Assembly (NCBI GenBank): GCA_041905595.1
Contig: JAYRKT010000019.1
Location: 1 to 64,000, forward strand
Direction: 5' to 3'
Length of the DNA: 64,000 bases
Origin: Aliitabrizicola sp041905595
GTDB lineage: Bacteria; Pseudomonadota; Alphaproteobacteria; Rhodobacterales; Rhodobacteraceae
The notes below the pieces were generated by a model that did no database searches, was not told where the DNA came from, and saw only the letters and a program-made list of their open reading frames with translations. Shown piece by piece: positions 35,361 through 42,747 of the stretch. Numbering within the stretch: position 1 is the first letter of the stretch; the number at the start of each line of letters is the position of its first letter. Position numbers and translations under genes: made by a program.

Positions 35361-37007
35361 CTATCCCTGAACGTCGTCCAGCGCCACCCCGGCATCGGTA
35401 AGGGCCTGGAAGATCTCGGCATCGCGGCCATAGACGTCGCGGCGATAGGTCATCTCGCCCTTCGCGTCCGGGAAGGCGGTGAAATAGACCAGATGCACGG
35501 GTACCGGTGTGGACAGCTTGATGACCGACTCGGCCTTGGTCTTAAGCTGCCCGTCGAACTCCGCCTGCGGATCGGCCGATTGCGGGGCCAGCATCGCATA
35601 GGCGAAGTCGACCGGATCGGCGAGCCGGATGCAGCCGTGGCTGTAGGCGCGCACTTCCTGCGAAAAGAGCTGTTTCTGCGGCGTGTCGTGCAGGTAGATG
35701 TTGTAGGGGTTCGGAAACAGGAATTTGACCTTGCCAAGGGCATTGCCGTCCGAGGGCGGCTGGCGCATGGCGTAGGGGAAATTTGCCGCCGTGTAGCGCG
35801 AGAAGTCGATGGAGGCGCGCGACACCTCGCGGCCAGCGCGGTCGACGATCTTCAAGTGCCCCGCAGCGTTCGGATTCGCCTTCAGGAGCGGCAGGTATTC
35901 CTTGGTCGTGATCGAGCGCGGCACGCTCCAGCTCGGGTTCAGGACCATCATTTCCATCTGGTCCGAGAACTCGGGCGTCTTGAGATCCCCGGAAGCCTTG
36001 CCGACCACCGCCCGCGTCACGAAGGTGTCCCGTCCATGGTCGACGATGCGTGCGGTGAAGTCCGGCAGGTTCACCCAGACGTGACGCGTCCCAAGGTCCG
36101 GCGCCATCCAGCGCAACCGCTCCATCGCGACGACCACCGATTTCAGCCGATCCTCGGCGCCGACATTGATCTCATCGATGGTCGAGGCCCCGGCGACGCC
36201 ATCGACCGTCAGGCCGTGCGCGATCTGGAACGTCTCGACCGCCTTGCGCATCGCCGCGTCGTATTCCGCCGAGGCGGTCGGGCGCAGGTAGCCCATGGCA
36301 ACCAGCCGGTCGCGCAGCGCCACCACCGCCGCGCCACTGTCGCCCGGCTCCAGCCGGCTTGCCTCGACGTCCGGACCCCAGCCCCCGGCAGCGATCTGTT
36401 GCAGAAGATCGAAGCGGACGCGCATCAGCTGCGCATATTCCGGTGCCACGGGCGGCAGGCCGCGCAGATAGGCCGCCGGATCGGCGGCAAGGAACGCATC
36501 AAGCTGGGCCCGCCGGTCACGCACCGGCACCTCGCGGACGATGCCGGCATCAACCTTCTTCGGTTCGAGCACACCGGTCTGCACATCGCGGGCGTAATCC
36601 AAGAATGCCTCGGTCATCTGCACCTCGACCCGTCCGCGATCCCGCTCCGACTGGGCCGAGCGCAACGCCGCAAGCAGCGCGCCCGCATCGTAACGCGACA
36701 CCGGCAGCGCATGGTCGCCGGCGCGGGACAGGGTCAACAACAGCGCATTGCGCCGCGCCGCATCATCGGCATCGGTCCAGATCGCGGCATAGCCGGTTTC
36801 GCGGTAGAAAGCGGCAACTGCCTCGTCCGCGGCGGCGGCTTCGGCAACGGCCTGAACGAAACTCGAGTCGGTCGTGGCGACCTGCCCGGTCGCGAAAGCC
36901 GGTCCGGCCAGTCCCGTCGCAGTGGTGGAAAGGAAGAAGGCCAGGAAAACTGAACGGGAAGAATGGGTTGAGACAAAGAGACGGAAAGGGAAAAGACTAA
37001 CTGGCAT
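35361..37007 (-). CDS. L,D-transpeptidase, YcbB-like
   Basis: A 548-residue periplasmic L,D-transpeptidase. The signal peptide (about 1-40, ending GLAGPAFA) is followed by a helical domain and a peptidoglycan-binding repeat (MRKAVETFQIAHGLTVDGVAGASTIDEINV). The YkuD catalytic domain has the Cys in SHGCIRLADP and the preceding His in IYLHDTP. It makes 3-3 crosslinks in peptidoglycan. It is divergent from a MepK-like endopeptidase, paralleling the ycbB-ycbK neighbourhood in E. coli. The ATG at 37007 was chosen because it yields the signal peptide. Confidence 0.92.
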   Translation of the reverse strand: MPVSLFPFRLFVSTHSSRSVFLAFFLSTTATGLAGPAFATGQVATTDSSFVQAVAEAAAADEAVAAFYRETGYAAIWTDADDAARRNALLLTLSRAGDHALPVSRYDAGALLAALRSAQSERDRGRVEVQMTEAFLDYARDVQTGVLEPKKVDAGIVREVPVRDRRAQLDAFLAADPAAYLRGLPPVAPEYAQLMRVRFDLLQQIAAGGWGPDVEASRLEPGDSGAAVVALRDRLVAMGYLRPTASAEYDAAMRKAVETFQIAHGLTVDGVAGASTIDEINVGAEDRLKSVVVAMERLRWMAPDLGTRHVWVNLPDFTARIVDHGRDTFVTRAVVGKASGDLKTPEFSDQMEMMVLNPSWSVPRSITTKEYLPLLKANPNAAGHLKIVDRAGREVSRASIDFSRYTAANFPYAMRQPPSDGNALGKVKFLFPNPYNIYLHDTPQKQLFSQEVRAYSHGCIRLADPVDFAYAMLAPQSADPQAEFDGQLKTKAESVIKLSTPVPVHLVYFTAFPDAKGEMTYRRDVYGRDAEIFQALTDAGVALDDVQG

Positions 37008-37298
37008 CCGGTCCTCGGGCGTAATGTCCCGCAAGCTTCGGGGAGCCTCCGGCAATTGTCCATGCCTCGGCGACACTTGCACGACAGCCCTGTCACTCAA
37101 CTGCCACGCCGCCCCGGCAGCACCGTTTCGCGTGCGTGAGCAAATTTCAGCCCAATTAACCCAGCTTTGCAAATTTGACGTCAATCAATGCTTGGGTCGA
37201 GAAAATCAGTATGGCATACAGATGAAGCAATTGGGGACAAGTTGCGACAATCCGCCGTCAAGGCGGAGGCAGCACGAGCTACGGGACAGGCTTTTCAG

Positions 37299-37868
37299 AT
37301 GACATCTTCGACTTCGGCCGGGATCACCCGGCGTGGGTTGCTTGGGGTCTTCGCGGCAACGACAGTCGCTGCAGCACCGACCTACTCCAACGCCTTCGGC
37401 CTGTTGCGCGGCGCAGGCGATGTCCGCCGGATCAGAATGTACTCTGGACGCACCGGCGAGAGCATTGACACGATCTACTGGATCGAGGGCGAATACATCC
37501 CGCAGGTCATGAAGGAACTGAACCACTTCATGCGCGACTGGCGGACCGACACCCAGGTCAAGATGGACGGCCGCACGATCGACATCGCCGCCGCCTCGCA
37601 CCGGCTGCTCGACGTCAACGAACCCTACATGCTGCTTTCCGGTTATCGCAGCCCGCAGACCAACGCGATGCTGCGCGAACATTCCCGCGGCGTTGCCCGC
37701 AACTCGCTGCACATGAAAGGCCAGGCTGCAGACCTGCGTCTTGCCTCCCGGTCGGTCGGCCAGATCTCGCGCGCGGCCTTGGCCTGCTCGGCGGGCGGTG
37801 TCGGCAAGTATCCCCGCTCGAACTTCGTCCACATGGATTGCGGCCCGATCCGCACCTGGGGCGGCTGA
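37299..37868 (+). CDS. MepK/YcbK-like murein endopeptidase (DUF882)
   Basis: A 189-residue M15-type zinc endopeptidase. A twin-arginine signal (TRRGLLGVFAATTVAAAP, with Arg-Arg at 11-12) starts at the ATG 37299. The catalytic domain has SGYRSPQTNAML, SLHMKGQAADLR (His and Asp ligands) and FVHMDCGPIRTW (final His). E. coli MepK cuts both 3-3 and 4-3 crosslinks, and here the gene faces an L,D-transpeptidase gene. The pair probably makes and opens the same bonds. GGACAGG lies about ten bases before the ATG. Confidence 0.9.
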   Translation: MTSSTSAGITRRGLLGVFAATTVAAAPTYSNAFGLLRGAGDVRRIRMYSGRTGESIDTIYWIEGEYIPQVMKELNHFMRDWRTDTQVKMDGRTIDIAAASHRLLDVNEPYMLLSGYRSPQTNAMLREHSRGVARNSLHMKGQAADLRLASRSVGQISRAALACSAGGVGKYPRSNFVHMDCGPIRTWGG

Positions 37869-37890
37869 TCCAAACGTCTAACCGCGATGA

Positions 37891-37913
37891 AAGGGCGCCT
37901 ATGCGGCGCCCTT
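37891..37913 (+). terminator. Terminator after the MepK-like gene
   Basis: AAGGGCGCC-TATGC-GGCGCCCTT, a perfect 9-bp stem, followed by CGTCATTTC. It lies between convergent genes and may act in both directions. Confidence 0.75.
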
Positions 37914-37935
37914 CGTCATTTCAGGCGGCGGCGCT

Positions 37936-38682
37936 TCAGGCTTCGGTGTCGGGCTGATCCCGGCGGCCCCGAAACCCCGTCGCAACCACGAATTTCTCGG
38001 AACTGTCCGACCGGCTTGCCGGTGGCTTGACGTTCGCGACCTTCGTGAAGTTCTGCTTCAGCATGGTCTGAAGGCCAATTTCCGCCCCGCCCGCCAGCAC
38101 CTTGGCCACGAAGGTGCCGCCCTCTTCCAGAACGTCGAAGGCAAAGCCCGCCGCCGCCTCGCACAGGGCGACGATGCGCAGGTGGTCGGTCTGCTTGTGA
38201 CCCGAAGCCGCAGCGGCCATGTCGCTCATCACGACGTCTGCCCGACCGCCCAGCCAGCCCTTCACCTTTTCATCGGCATCGTCGGACAGGAAATCGAGCT
38301 GGTGAATCTCGGCCCCCGCGATCGGTTCCACCTCCTGCAGATCAACGCCCAGGACGGTTCCGACCGGCTTGCCCGGCTTCTGGCCAAGGGCGTTGACCCG
38401 TTCGACCGCCACCTGGCACCAGCCACCCGGCGCACAGCCAAGATCGACGACCCGTGCCCCCGGTTTCAGGAAGCCGAACTTGTCATCCAGTTCGAGGATC
38501 TTGAAGGCCGCCCTGCCCCGGAACCCTTCGCGCTTGGCCCGCTGCACATAGGGATCGTTCAGCTGGCGCTCGAGCCACAAGGTCGAGGACAGCTTGCGCC
38601 CCTTGGCGGTCTTGACCTTGACGCGCAGGTCGCGCTGGCCCCGGCCCGAGGTGTTCTTCGTGGTGTTCTTCTTTTCGGTCAT
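37936..38682 (-). CDS. rlmE: 23S rRNA 2'-O-ribose U2552 methyltransferase
   Basis: A 248-residue FtsJ/RrmJ methyltransferase. A lysine-rich N-terminal tail precedes KLSSTLWLERQLNDPYVQRAKREGFRGRAAFK, which holds the first catalytic Lys. Motif I is VVDLGCAPGGWCQVAVE, the catalytic Asp lies in VVMSDMAAAASGH, and a second Lys is in GGTFVAKVLAGG. RlmE acts late in 50S assembly. The ATG overlaps the ppx/gppA stop by 4 nt. Confidence 0.93.
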   Translation of the reverse strand: MTEKKNTTKNTSGRGQRDLRVKVKTAKGRKLSSTLWLERQLNDPYVQRAKREGFRGRAAFKILELDDKFGFLKPGARVVDLGCAPGGWCQVAVERVNALGQKPGKPVGTVLGVDLQEVEPIAGAEIHQLDFLSDDADEKVKGWLGGRADVVMSDMAAAASGHKQTDHLRIVALCEAAAGFAFDVLEEGGTFVAKVLAGGAEIGLQTMLKQNFTKVANVKPPASRSDSSEKFVVATGFRGRRDQPDTEA

Positions 38683-39818
38683 TCGTAAGGTCCGTCCTCG
38701 AGCACGCCATCGGCGCTCATCTGGGCATAGAGAAGCCCCTCGCGCAGGCCGCGATCCGCCACCGACAGCCGGTCGGTCGGCCATATCCGCATCATTGCCT
38801 GCAGGATCGCCGCCCCCGACATGATCAGCGCATGGCGGTCGCGTCCGATCCTCGGATCGGTCCGCCGCCCCTCGGGTCCAAGCGTCAGGTAATCGCGGAT
38901 CACCATGTCGATCTGGTCCGAGGTCATGCGCAGCCCGTCGACCTTGGCCCGGTCATAGCGGCGCAGGCCAAGGAACGAGGCGGCAACAGTCGTGACCGTG
39001 CCGCTCGTGCCGATGATCTGGAACCCTTCGCGCGGGTTGTCGGCATTGTAGGGCGAGAACTTCGCCAGATGTTCCTCGAAGAACCAGCTCATCAACGCAA
39101 AGCGGGCAGCGTCGTCCTCGACATCATGGAACTGGTCGCGCAGCGTCGCGACGCCAAGCGGCACCGAGATCCAGTCGACCACCCGCGCGGCCCCTTCGCC
39201 CTGCGACTGGAACCCGGAATGCAGCCGCATGATCGAACGCGGCCGGTCCTCGGGCGCGACGCCGGACAGGTCGATCCAGACAAGCTCTGTCGACCCGCCG
39301 CCAATATCGACCACGAGCAACTGTTCGGTTCTGCGCGAGACGAGCGGCGCGCAGGAGATGACCGCCAGCCGCGCCTCTTCCTCGGGCTGGATGATCTCAA
39401 GCTGCAGGCCGGTCTCGCGCCGGACCTGGCGGATGAAGTCTTTGGAATTGCGGGCGCGCCGACAGGCCTCGGTCGCGACCAGACGCATCCGGACAACACC
39501 GTGCTTCTCGATCTTCTTCTGGCAGATGCGCAACGCTTGAACCGTGCGGCTCATCGAGGCACGGCTCAACCTCCCCGACGCCTCCAGCCCGACACCGAGC
39601 TGGACGGTCTTGGAAAAACTGTCGATCACCGTGAACTGACTGCCCTTTGGTTGGGCAATCAGCATCCGGCAACTGTTCGTGCCGAGATCGAGCGCCGCGT
39701 AAAGGCGGTCGTCCTCGGCCATACGGGTGCCAGACGGTTCGCCCGGCGGCTCTGCGGCCCATGGGGCAGCGGCCGGCATCGGGATCGCGTCCGCACCCAA
39801 GGGACGCTCGGGCGTCAT
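38679..39818 (-). CDS. Ppx/GppA-family phosphatase
   Basis: A 379-residue exopolyphosphatase/guanosine-pentaphosphatase-fold protein. ASKHA-type motifs are visible: phosphate 1 in YAALDLGTNSCRMLIA, acidic VATEACRRARN, phosphate 2 in LLVVDIGGGSTELVW and adenosine-type IIGTSGTVTTVAA. GGAGGGCGAAG precedes the ATG at 39818; the Ppx core begins at a later in-frame ATG, so the first 32 residues are an extra, proline-rich leader. It lacks the C-terminal HD-type domain of longer Ppx proteins. It could affect polyphosphate or (p)ppGpp levels. Confidence 0.88.
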   Translation of the reverse strand: MTPERPLGADAIPMPAAAPWAAEPPGEPSGTRMAEDDRLYAALDLGTNSCRMLIAQPKGSQFTVIDSFSKTVQLGVGLEASGRLSRASMSRTVQALRICQKKIEKHGVVRMRLVATEACRRARNSKDFIRQVRRETGLQLEIIQPEEEARLAVISCAPLVSRRTEQLLVVDIGGGSTELVWIDLSGVAPEDRPRSIMRLHSGFQSQGEGAARVVDWISVPLGVATLRDQFHDVEDDAARFALMSWFFEEHLAKFSPYNADNPREGFQIIGTSGTVTTVAASFLGLRRYDRAKVDGLRMTSDQIDMVIRDYLTLGPEGRRTDPRIGRDRHALIMSGAAILQAMMRIWPTDRLSVADRGLREGLLYAQMSADGVLEDGPYE

Positions 39819-40096
39819 CTTCGCCCTCCAATCGTGGTTACCCCGAAACTAGTCCCCCATCGGGATCGGTGCAAGGCTTGATGCAGCGGGTCCGTGATGA
39901 CGCAGCCGGACCGGGATTCATGTCTTGCTTGAAGAAAATGATGATCCGGGCCGCTCGATTTCCCGTGTCGGCCGGGTTACATCACGGAAGCGTCCGGCAA
40001 CGGGTCGCTCCACGCGGCGAGAATGTCGAAAACCGACAGCGCGTGTCGCGATACGCTCCGTAGAACAACCTTCAGAACGGCAGGGGGAATCAGGAC

Positions 40097-40393
40097 ATGC
40101 CCGAGGTCACGATCGTCTACTGGCGCGACATTCCCGCCCAGGTGATCGTCGGCAAGGGCCGGCGCGGATCGAAGGTGCAGCTCAGCGAACGCTTCGAACA
40201 GGCGATCGACCGCTGCGCGATGAAGATCGGCGCCAGGGACACTGATAGCTACCTGGCCGAATGGCGGAAAGCGGCACCCTACGAGGTCGACGGCGAACCC
40301 GACGAGGTTGCCAGGACCGAGGCGGCGCGGCTGGAAGCCGAATTCGACAAGGAGCGCCTCAAGGCGCTGATCGACAACGAAGGCCGGGCCTGA
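40097..40393 (+). CDS. Virulence-factor-domain protein (small)
   Basis: A 98-residue protein of the family called virulence factor, beginning VTIVYWRDIPAQVIVGKGRRG. The C-terminal part is charged and helical (EVARTEAARLEAEFDKERL). The name is historical; the family usually lies next to MetF-like and methyltetrahydrofolate methyltransferase genes, as here, and is likely tied to one-carbon metabolism. GGCAGGGGGAATCAGG precedes the ATG. It is the first gene of a four-to-five-gene run on the plus strand. Confidence 0.85.
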   Translation: MPEVTIVYWRDIPAQVIVGKGRRGSKVQLSERFEQAIDRCAMKIGARDTDSYLAEWRKAAPYEVDGEPDEVARTEAARLEAEFDKERLKALIDNEGRA

Positions 40394-40413
40394 GCGCCCC
40401 TAGGAGACCGGAC

Positions 40414-41334
40414 ATGGCCCTGTTCAATTTCCGCCGCGAGGCCGCGGCCCCTTCGGGCGTCAACCCCGAGCTGGAGGCGATGCTGGATGGCTTCTCGATC
40501 GAGGTGATGCCTCGCACCGCCGAGAAGGTCGAGAGCTTCCGCGACATCCTGCCTGCCGGGACCCGAGTTTACATCGCCCATATCGAGGGCACGCCGATCG
40601 AGGACATGGTTGCGACGGCCAAGCGCATCGCCGGTGAAGGCTTCACGGTGATGCCGCACTTCCCCGCCCGGATCATCAAGAGCAAGGCCGAACTCGCAGA
40701 CTGGATCGGCCGCTACCAGGCCGAGGCCGGGGTGAAGCAGGCGCTGCTCCTTGGCGGCGGCGTGACCACGCCGGCGGGCGAGTTCGACAGCTCGATGCAG
40801 ATGATCGAGACCGGCCTCTTCGACGGCTTCGAGCGACTCCACGTCGCCGGCCACCCGGAAGGCAACAAGGACATCGACCCCGATGGGTCTGACCGCGCCG
40901 TGATGGACGCCCTGCGCTGGAAGCAGAAGTTCTCAGAGCGGACGGATGCCCAGATGGCGATCGCGACCCAGTTCTGCTTCGAGGCCGCCCCTGTCATCGC
41001 CTGGGCCAATCGCCTTGCTGCCGAAGGCATCAAGCTGCCAATCCATATCGGCGTCGCGGGCCCGGCCAAGCTGCAGACCCTCATCAAGTTTGCCGTTGCA
41101 TGTGGCGTCGGCCCCTCGCTCCGCGTGCTGCAGAAGCGCGCGATGGATGTGACGAAGCTGCTTCTGCCTTACGAGCCGACCGAGTTCCTGACCGAACTCG
41201 CGGCGCATAAGGCGAAGACGCCCGGCTTCAACATCGAGCGCGTACACTTCTTCCCCCTCGGTGGCATCAAGACCAACGCCACCTGGGCCACCGAAAATGG
41301 CGGCGCCTCGGGCGTTCCGGCCTCCCACGCTTGA
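40414..41334 (+). CDS. Methylenetetrahydrofolate reductase-like protein
   Basis: A 306-residue TIM-barrel protein of the MTHFR family. Segments that fit are the N-terminal SIEVMPRTAEKVES (corresponding to the E-P-P region), the FMN/FAD-site HFPARII, ALLLGGGVTTPAGEF, and the late QFCFEAAPVIAWANRL. It would reduce 5,10-methylene-THF to 5-methyl-THF. Sequence is divergent from E. coli MetF (SFE.FPPK is not kept), so the cofactor or partner may differ. It sits between the virulence-factor-domain gene and a methyl-THF methyltransferase. Confidence 0.8.
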   Translation: MALFNFRREAAAPSGVNPELEAMLDGFSIEVMPRTAEKVESFRDILPAGTRVYIAHIEGTPIEDMVATAKRIAGEGFTVMPHFPARIIKSKAELADWIGRYQAEAGVKQALLLGGGVTTPAGEFDSSMQMIETGLFDGFERLHVAGHPEGNKDIDPDGSDRAVMDALRWKQKFSERTDAQMAIATQFCFEAAPVIAWANRLAAEGIKLPIHIGVAGPAKLQTLIKFAVACGVGPSLRVLQKRAMDVTKLLLPYEPTEFLTELAAHKAKTPGFNIERVHFFPLGGIKTNATWATENGGASGVPASHA

Positions 41335-41350
41335 AAAGACAGGTTGAAGA

Positions 41351-42331
41351 ATGACCCGTACCGTCCTTGAATCAAAATCGAAAACCGTCATCATCGGTTT
41401 CGACGAGCCCTTCTGCGTGATCGGCGAGCGCATCAACCCCACGGGGCGCAAGAAACTCGCCGCCGAACTCGAGGCCGGCGATTTCACCACGGTCGAGATC
41501 GACGCGCTCCAGCAGGTCGCCTGCGGCGCGACCGTGCTCGACGTGAACTCGGGTGCGGTCTTCACCAACAAGATGGCGCAGGACCCGCGCTATGCCGACA
41601 ACAACTTCGTCGAACCGCCTCTGATGCGCGAGCTGATCGCCCGCATCCAGGCGATCACCGACGTACCGCTCTGCATCGACTCGTCGGTTCCTGCCGCGCT
41701 CGAGGCCGGTCTTGCCGCCTGCGAGGGCCGTCCGCTGCTGAACTCCGTCACCGGCGAGGAAGAGCGGCTGGAGCGCGTGCTGCCGCTCGTGAAGAAATAC
41801 AACGTGCCGGTCGTGGCGATCTCGAACGACGACACCGGCATTTCGCCCGACCCCGAGGTTCGCTTCGCCGTGGCCAAGAAGATCGTCGAGCGCGCCGCCG
41901 ATTTCGGCATCCCGGCCCATGACATCGTGGTTGACCCGCTGGTCATGCCCGTGGGCGCGATGGCGACCGCAGGGCAGCAGGTCTTCGCGCTGGTCCGGAA
42001 ACTCCGCGAGGAACTGGGCGTCAACACCACTTGCGGTGCCTCGAACATCTCCTTCGGCCTGCCCCACCGCCACGGCATCAACGCGGCCTTCCTGCCGATG
42101 GCGATCGGCGCCGGAATGACCTCGGCCATCATGAACCCCGTCCGTCAGGTCGAGATGGAGGCGATCCGCGCCGCCAACTTCCTGATGAACCACGACCCGA
42201 ATGGCGGCGAATGGATTCGCTTCTCGAAAGTGATCGAGGCCGTGGAAGCCGGCGCGACCTTCGCCGAAGCCTCGGCTGCCGCCTCGCAGGCGACTTCCGG
42301 CCGCCGGGGCGGCCGCCGCGCCCGGGCCTGA
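41351..42331 (+). CDS. Methyltetrahydrofolate:corrinoid methyltransferase
   Basis: A 326-residue pterin-binding TIM barrel of the MeTr/AcsE type. It has FCVIGERINPTGRKKL, ATVLDVNSGAVF, the CIDSS strand, LNSVTGEEERL, VVAISNDDTGIS, and CGASNISFGLPHRHGINAAFL. These correspond to the folate-binding module of cobalamin-dependent methionine synthase. Together with the RamA-like protein downstream it suggests a methionine synthase split into separate proteins, as known from marine roseobacters such as Phaeobacter. The homocysteine- and B12-binding pieces are not in this window. Confidence 0.9.
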   Translation: MTRTVLESKSKTVIIGFDEPFCVIGERINPTGRKKLAAELEAGDFTTVEIDALQQVACGATVLDVNSGAVFTNKMAQDPRYADNNFVEPPLMRELIARIQAITDVPLCIDSSVPAALEAGLAACEGRPLLNSVTGEEERLERVLPLVKKYNVPVVAISNDDTGISPDPEVRFAVAKKIVERAADFGIPAHDIVVDPLVMPVGAMATAGQQVFALVRKLREELGVNTTCGASNISFGLPHRHGINAAFLPMAIGAGMTSAIMNPVRQVEMEAIRAANFLMNHDPNGGEWIRFSKVIEAVEAGATFAEASAAASQATSGRRGGRRARA

Positions 42332-42370
42332 TAACCTCGCCTTAACCATGACCCGGCGAAAGTCCGGGTC

Positions 42371-42598
42371 ATGGACCCTATCCGCATCGCAGACCCGGAA
42401 GGCTGGATCGAAGAGATCTTCTCGGCAAAGGCCGTCTCCAAGGGCGGCATAATTCGGCGGGACCTGCATTGGATTGACCGGGAAATCGGTCGAGAGCGAT
42501 TCATTGCGGAAGTTCGGCGACGAGGTTTTCATCTGGTCCAAACCGGCGGACAGTGGATTGTCATCTGCAACTCCGGCTTTTTCCGCGTCATCTGCTGA
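42371..42598 (+). CDS. Unrecognised 75-residue protein in the methyltransferase cluster
   Basis: A small protein, MDPIRIADPEGWIEEIF..., with an alternating charged helix (DREIGRERFIAEVRRRGF) and a hydrophobic C-terminal strand pair (FHLVQTGGQWIVICNSGFF) with two cysteines. The wording reads like a complete, folded small protein and not a fragment. It starts 39 nt after the methyltransferase and is followed by the AT-rich palindromes, so it probably ends that transcript. No function can be assigned. Confidence 0.65.
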   Translation: MDPIRIADPEGWIEEIFSAKAVSKGGIIRRDLHWIDREIGRERFIAEVRRRGFHLVQTGGQWIVICNSGFFRVIC

Positions 42599-42601
42599 AG
42601 C

Positions 42602-42641
42602 GAATTTTCTCGCGAAAATTCTGATTTTTCGCAGAAAAATC
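42602..42641. repeat. AT-rich double-palindrome intergenic repeat, copy 2
   Basis: GAATTTTC-TCGC-GAAAATTC (42602-42621) and GATTTTTC-GCA-GAAAAATC (42623-42641), both perfect 8-bp arms, directly adjacent. Copy 1 at 17115-17202 has the same two kinds of arms in the same order. It begins 3 nt after the stop of the small gene, so it may end or protect that mRNA. Confidence 0.8.
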
Positions 42642-42747
42642 GTATCCGTGACTCAGGATGACGCTTCCGCGCCGCCTTGCGCCGCGAACAGGCATGGCGC
42701 ATCCCCCACCCGTTCCTAGATAGACTGACGGAAACGGAGGCCTTGCG

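Noticed and set aside
37008..37298. CtrA-type site (TTAA-N7-TTAA) in the AT-rich gap between the transpeptidase and endopeptidase genes
   Set aside because: Only one TTAAC half is present; the second half does not occur at the right distance.
39819..40096. Riboswitch (cobalamin, SAM or SAH type) upstream of the one-carbon cluster
   Set aside because: I could not find a B12 box or the core helices of a known riboswitch in this 278-base gap; nothing else recognisable is seen there.
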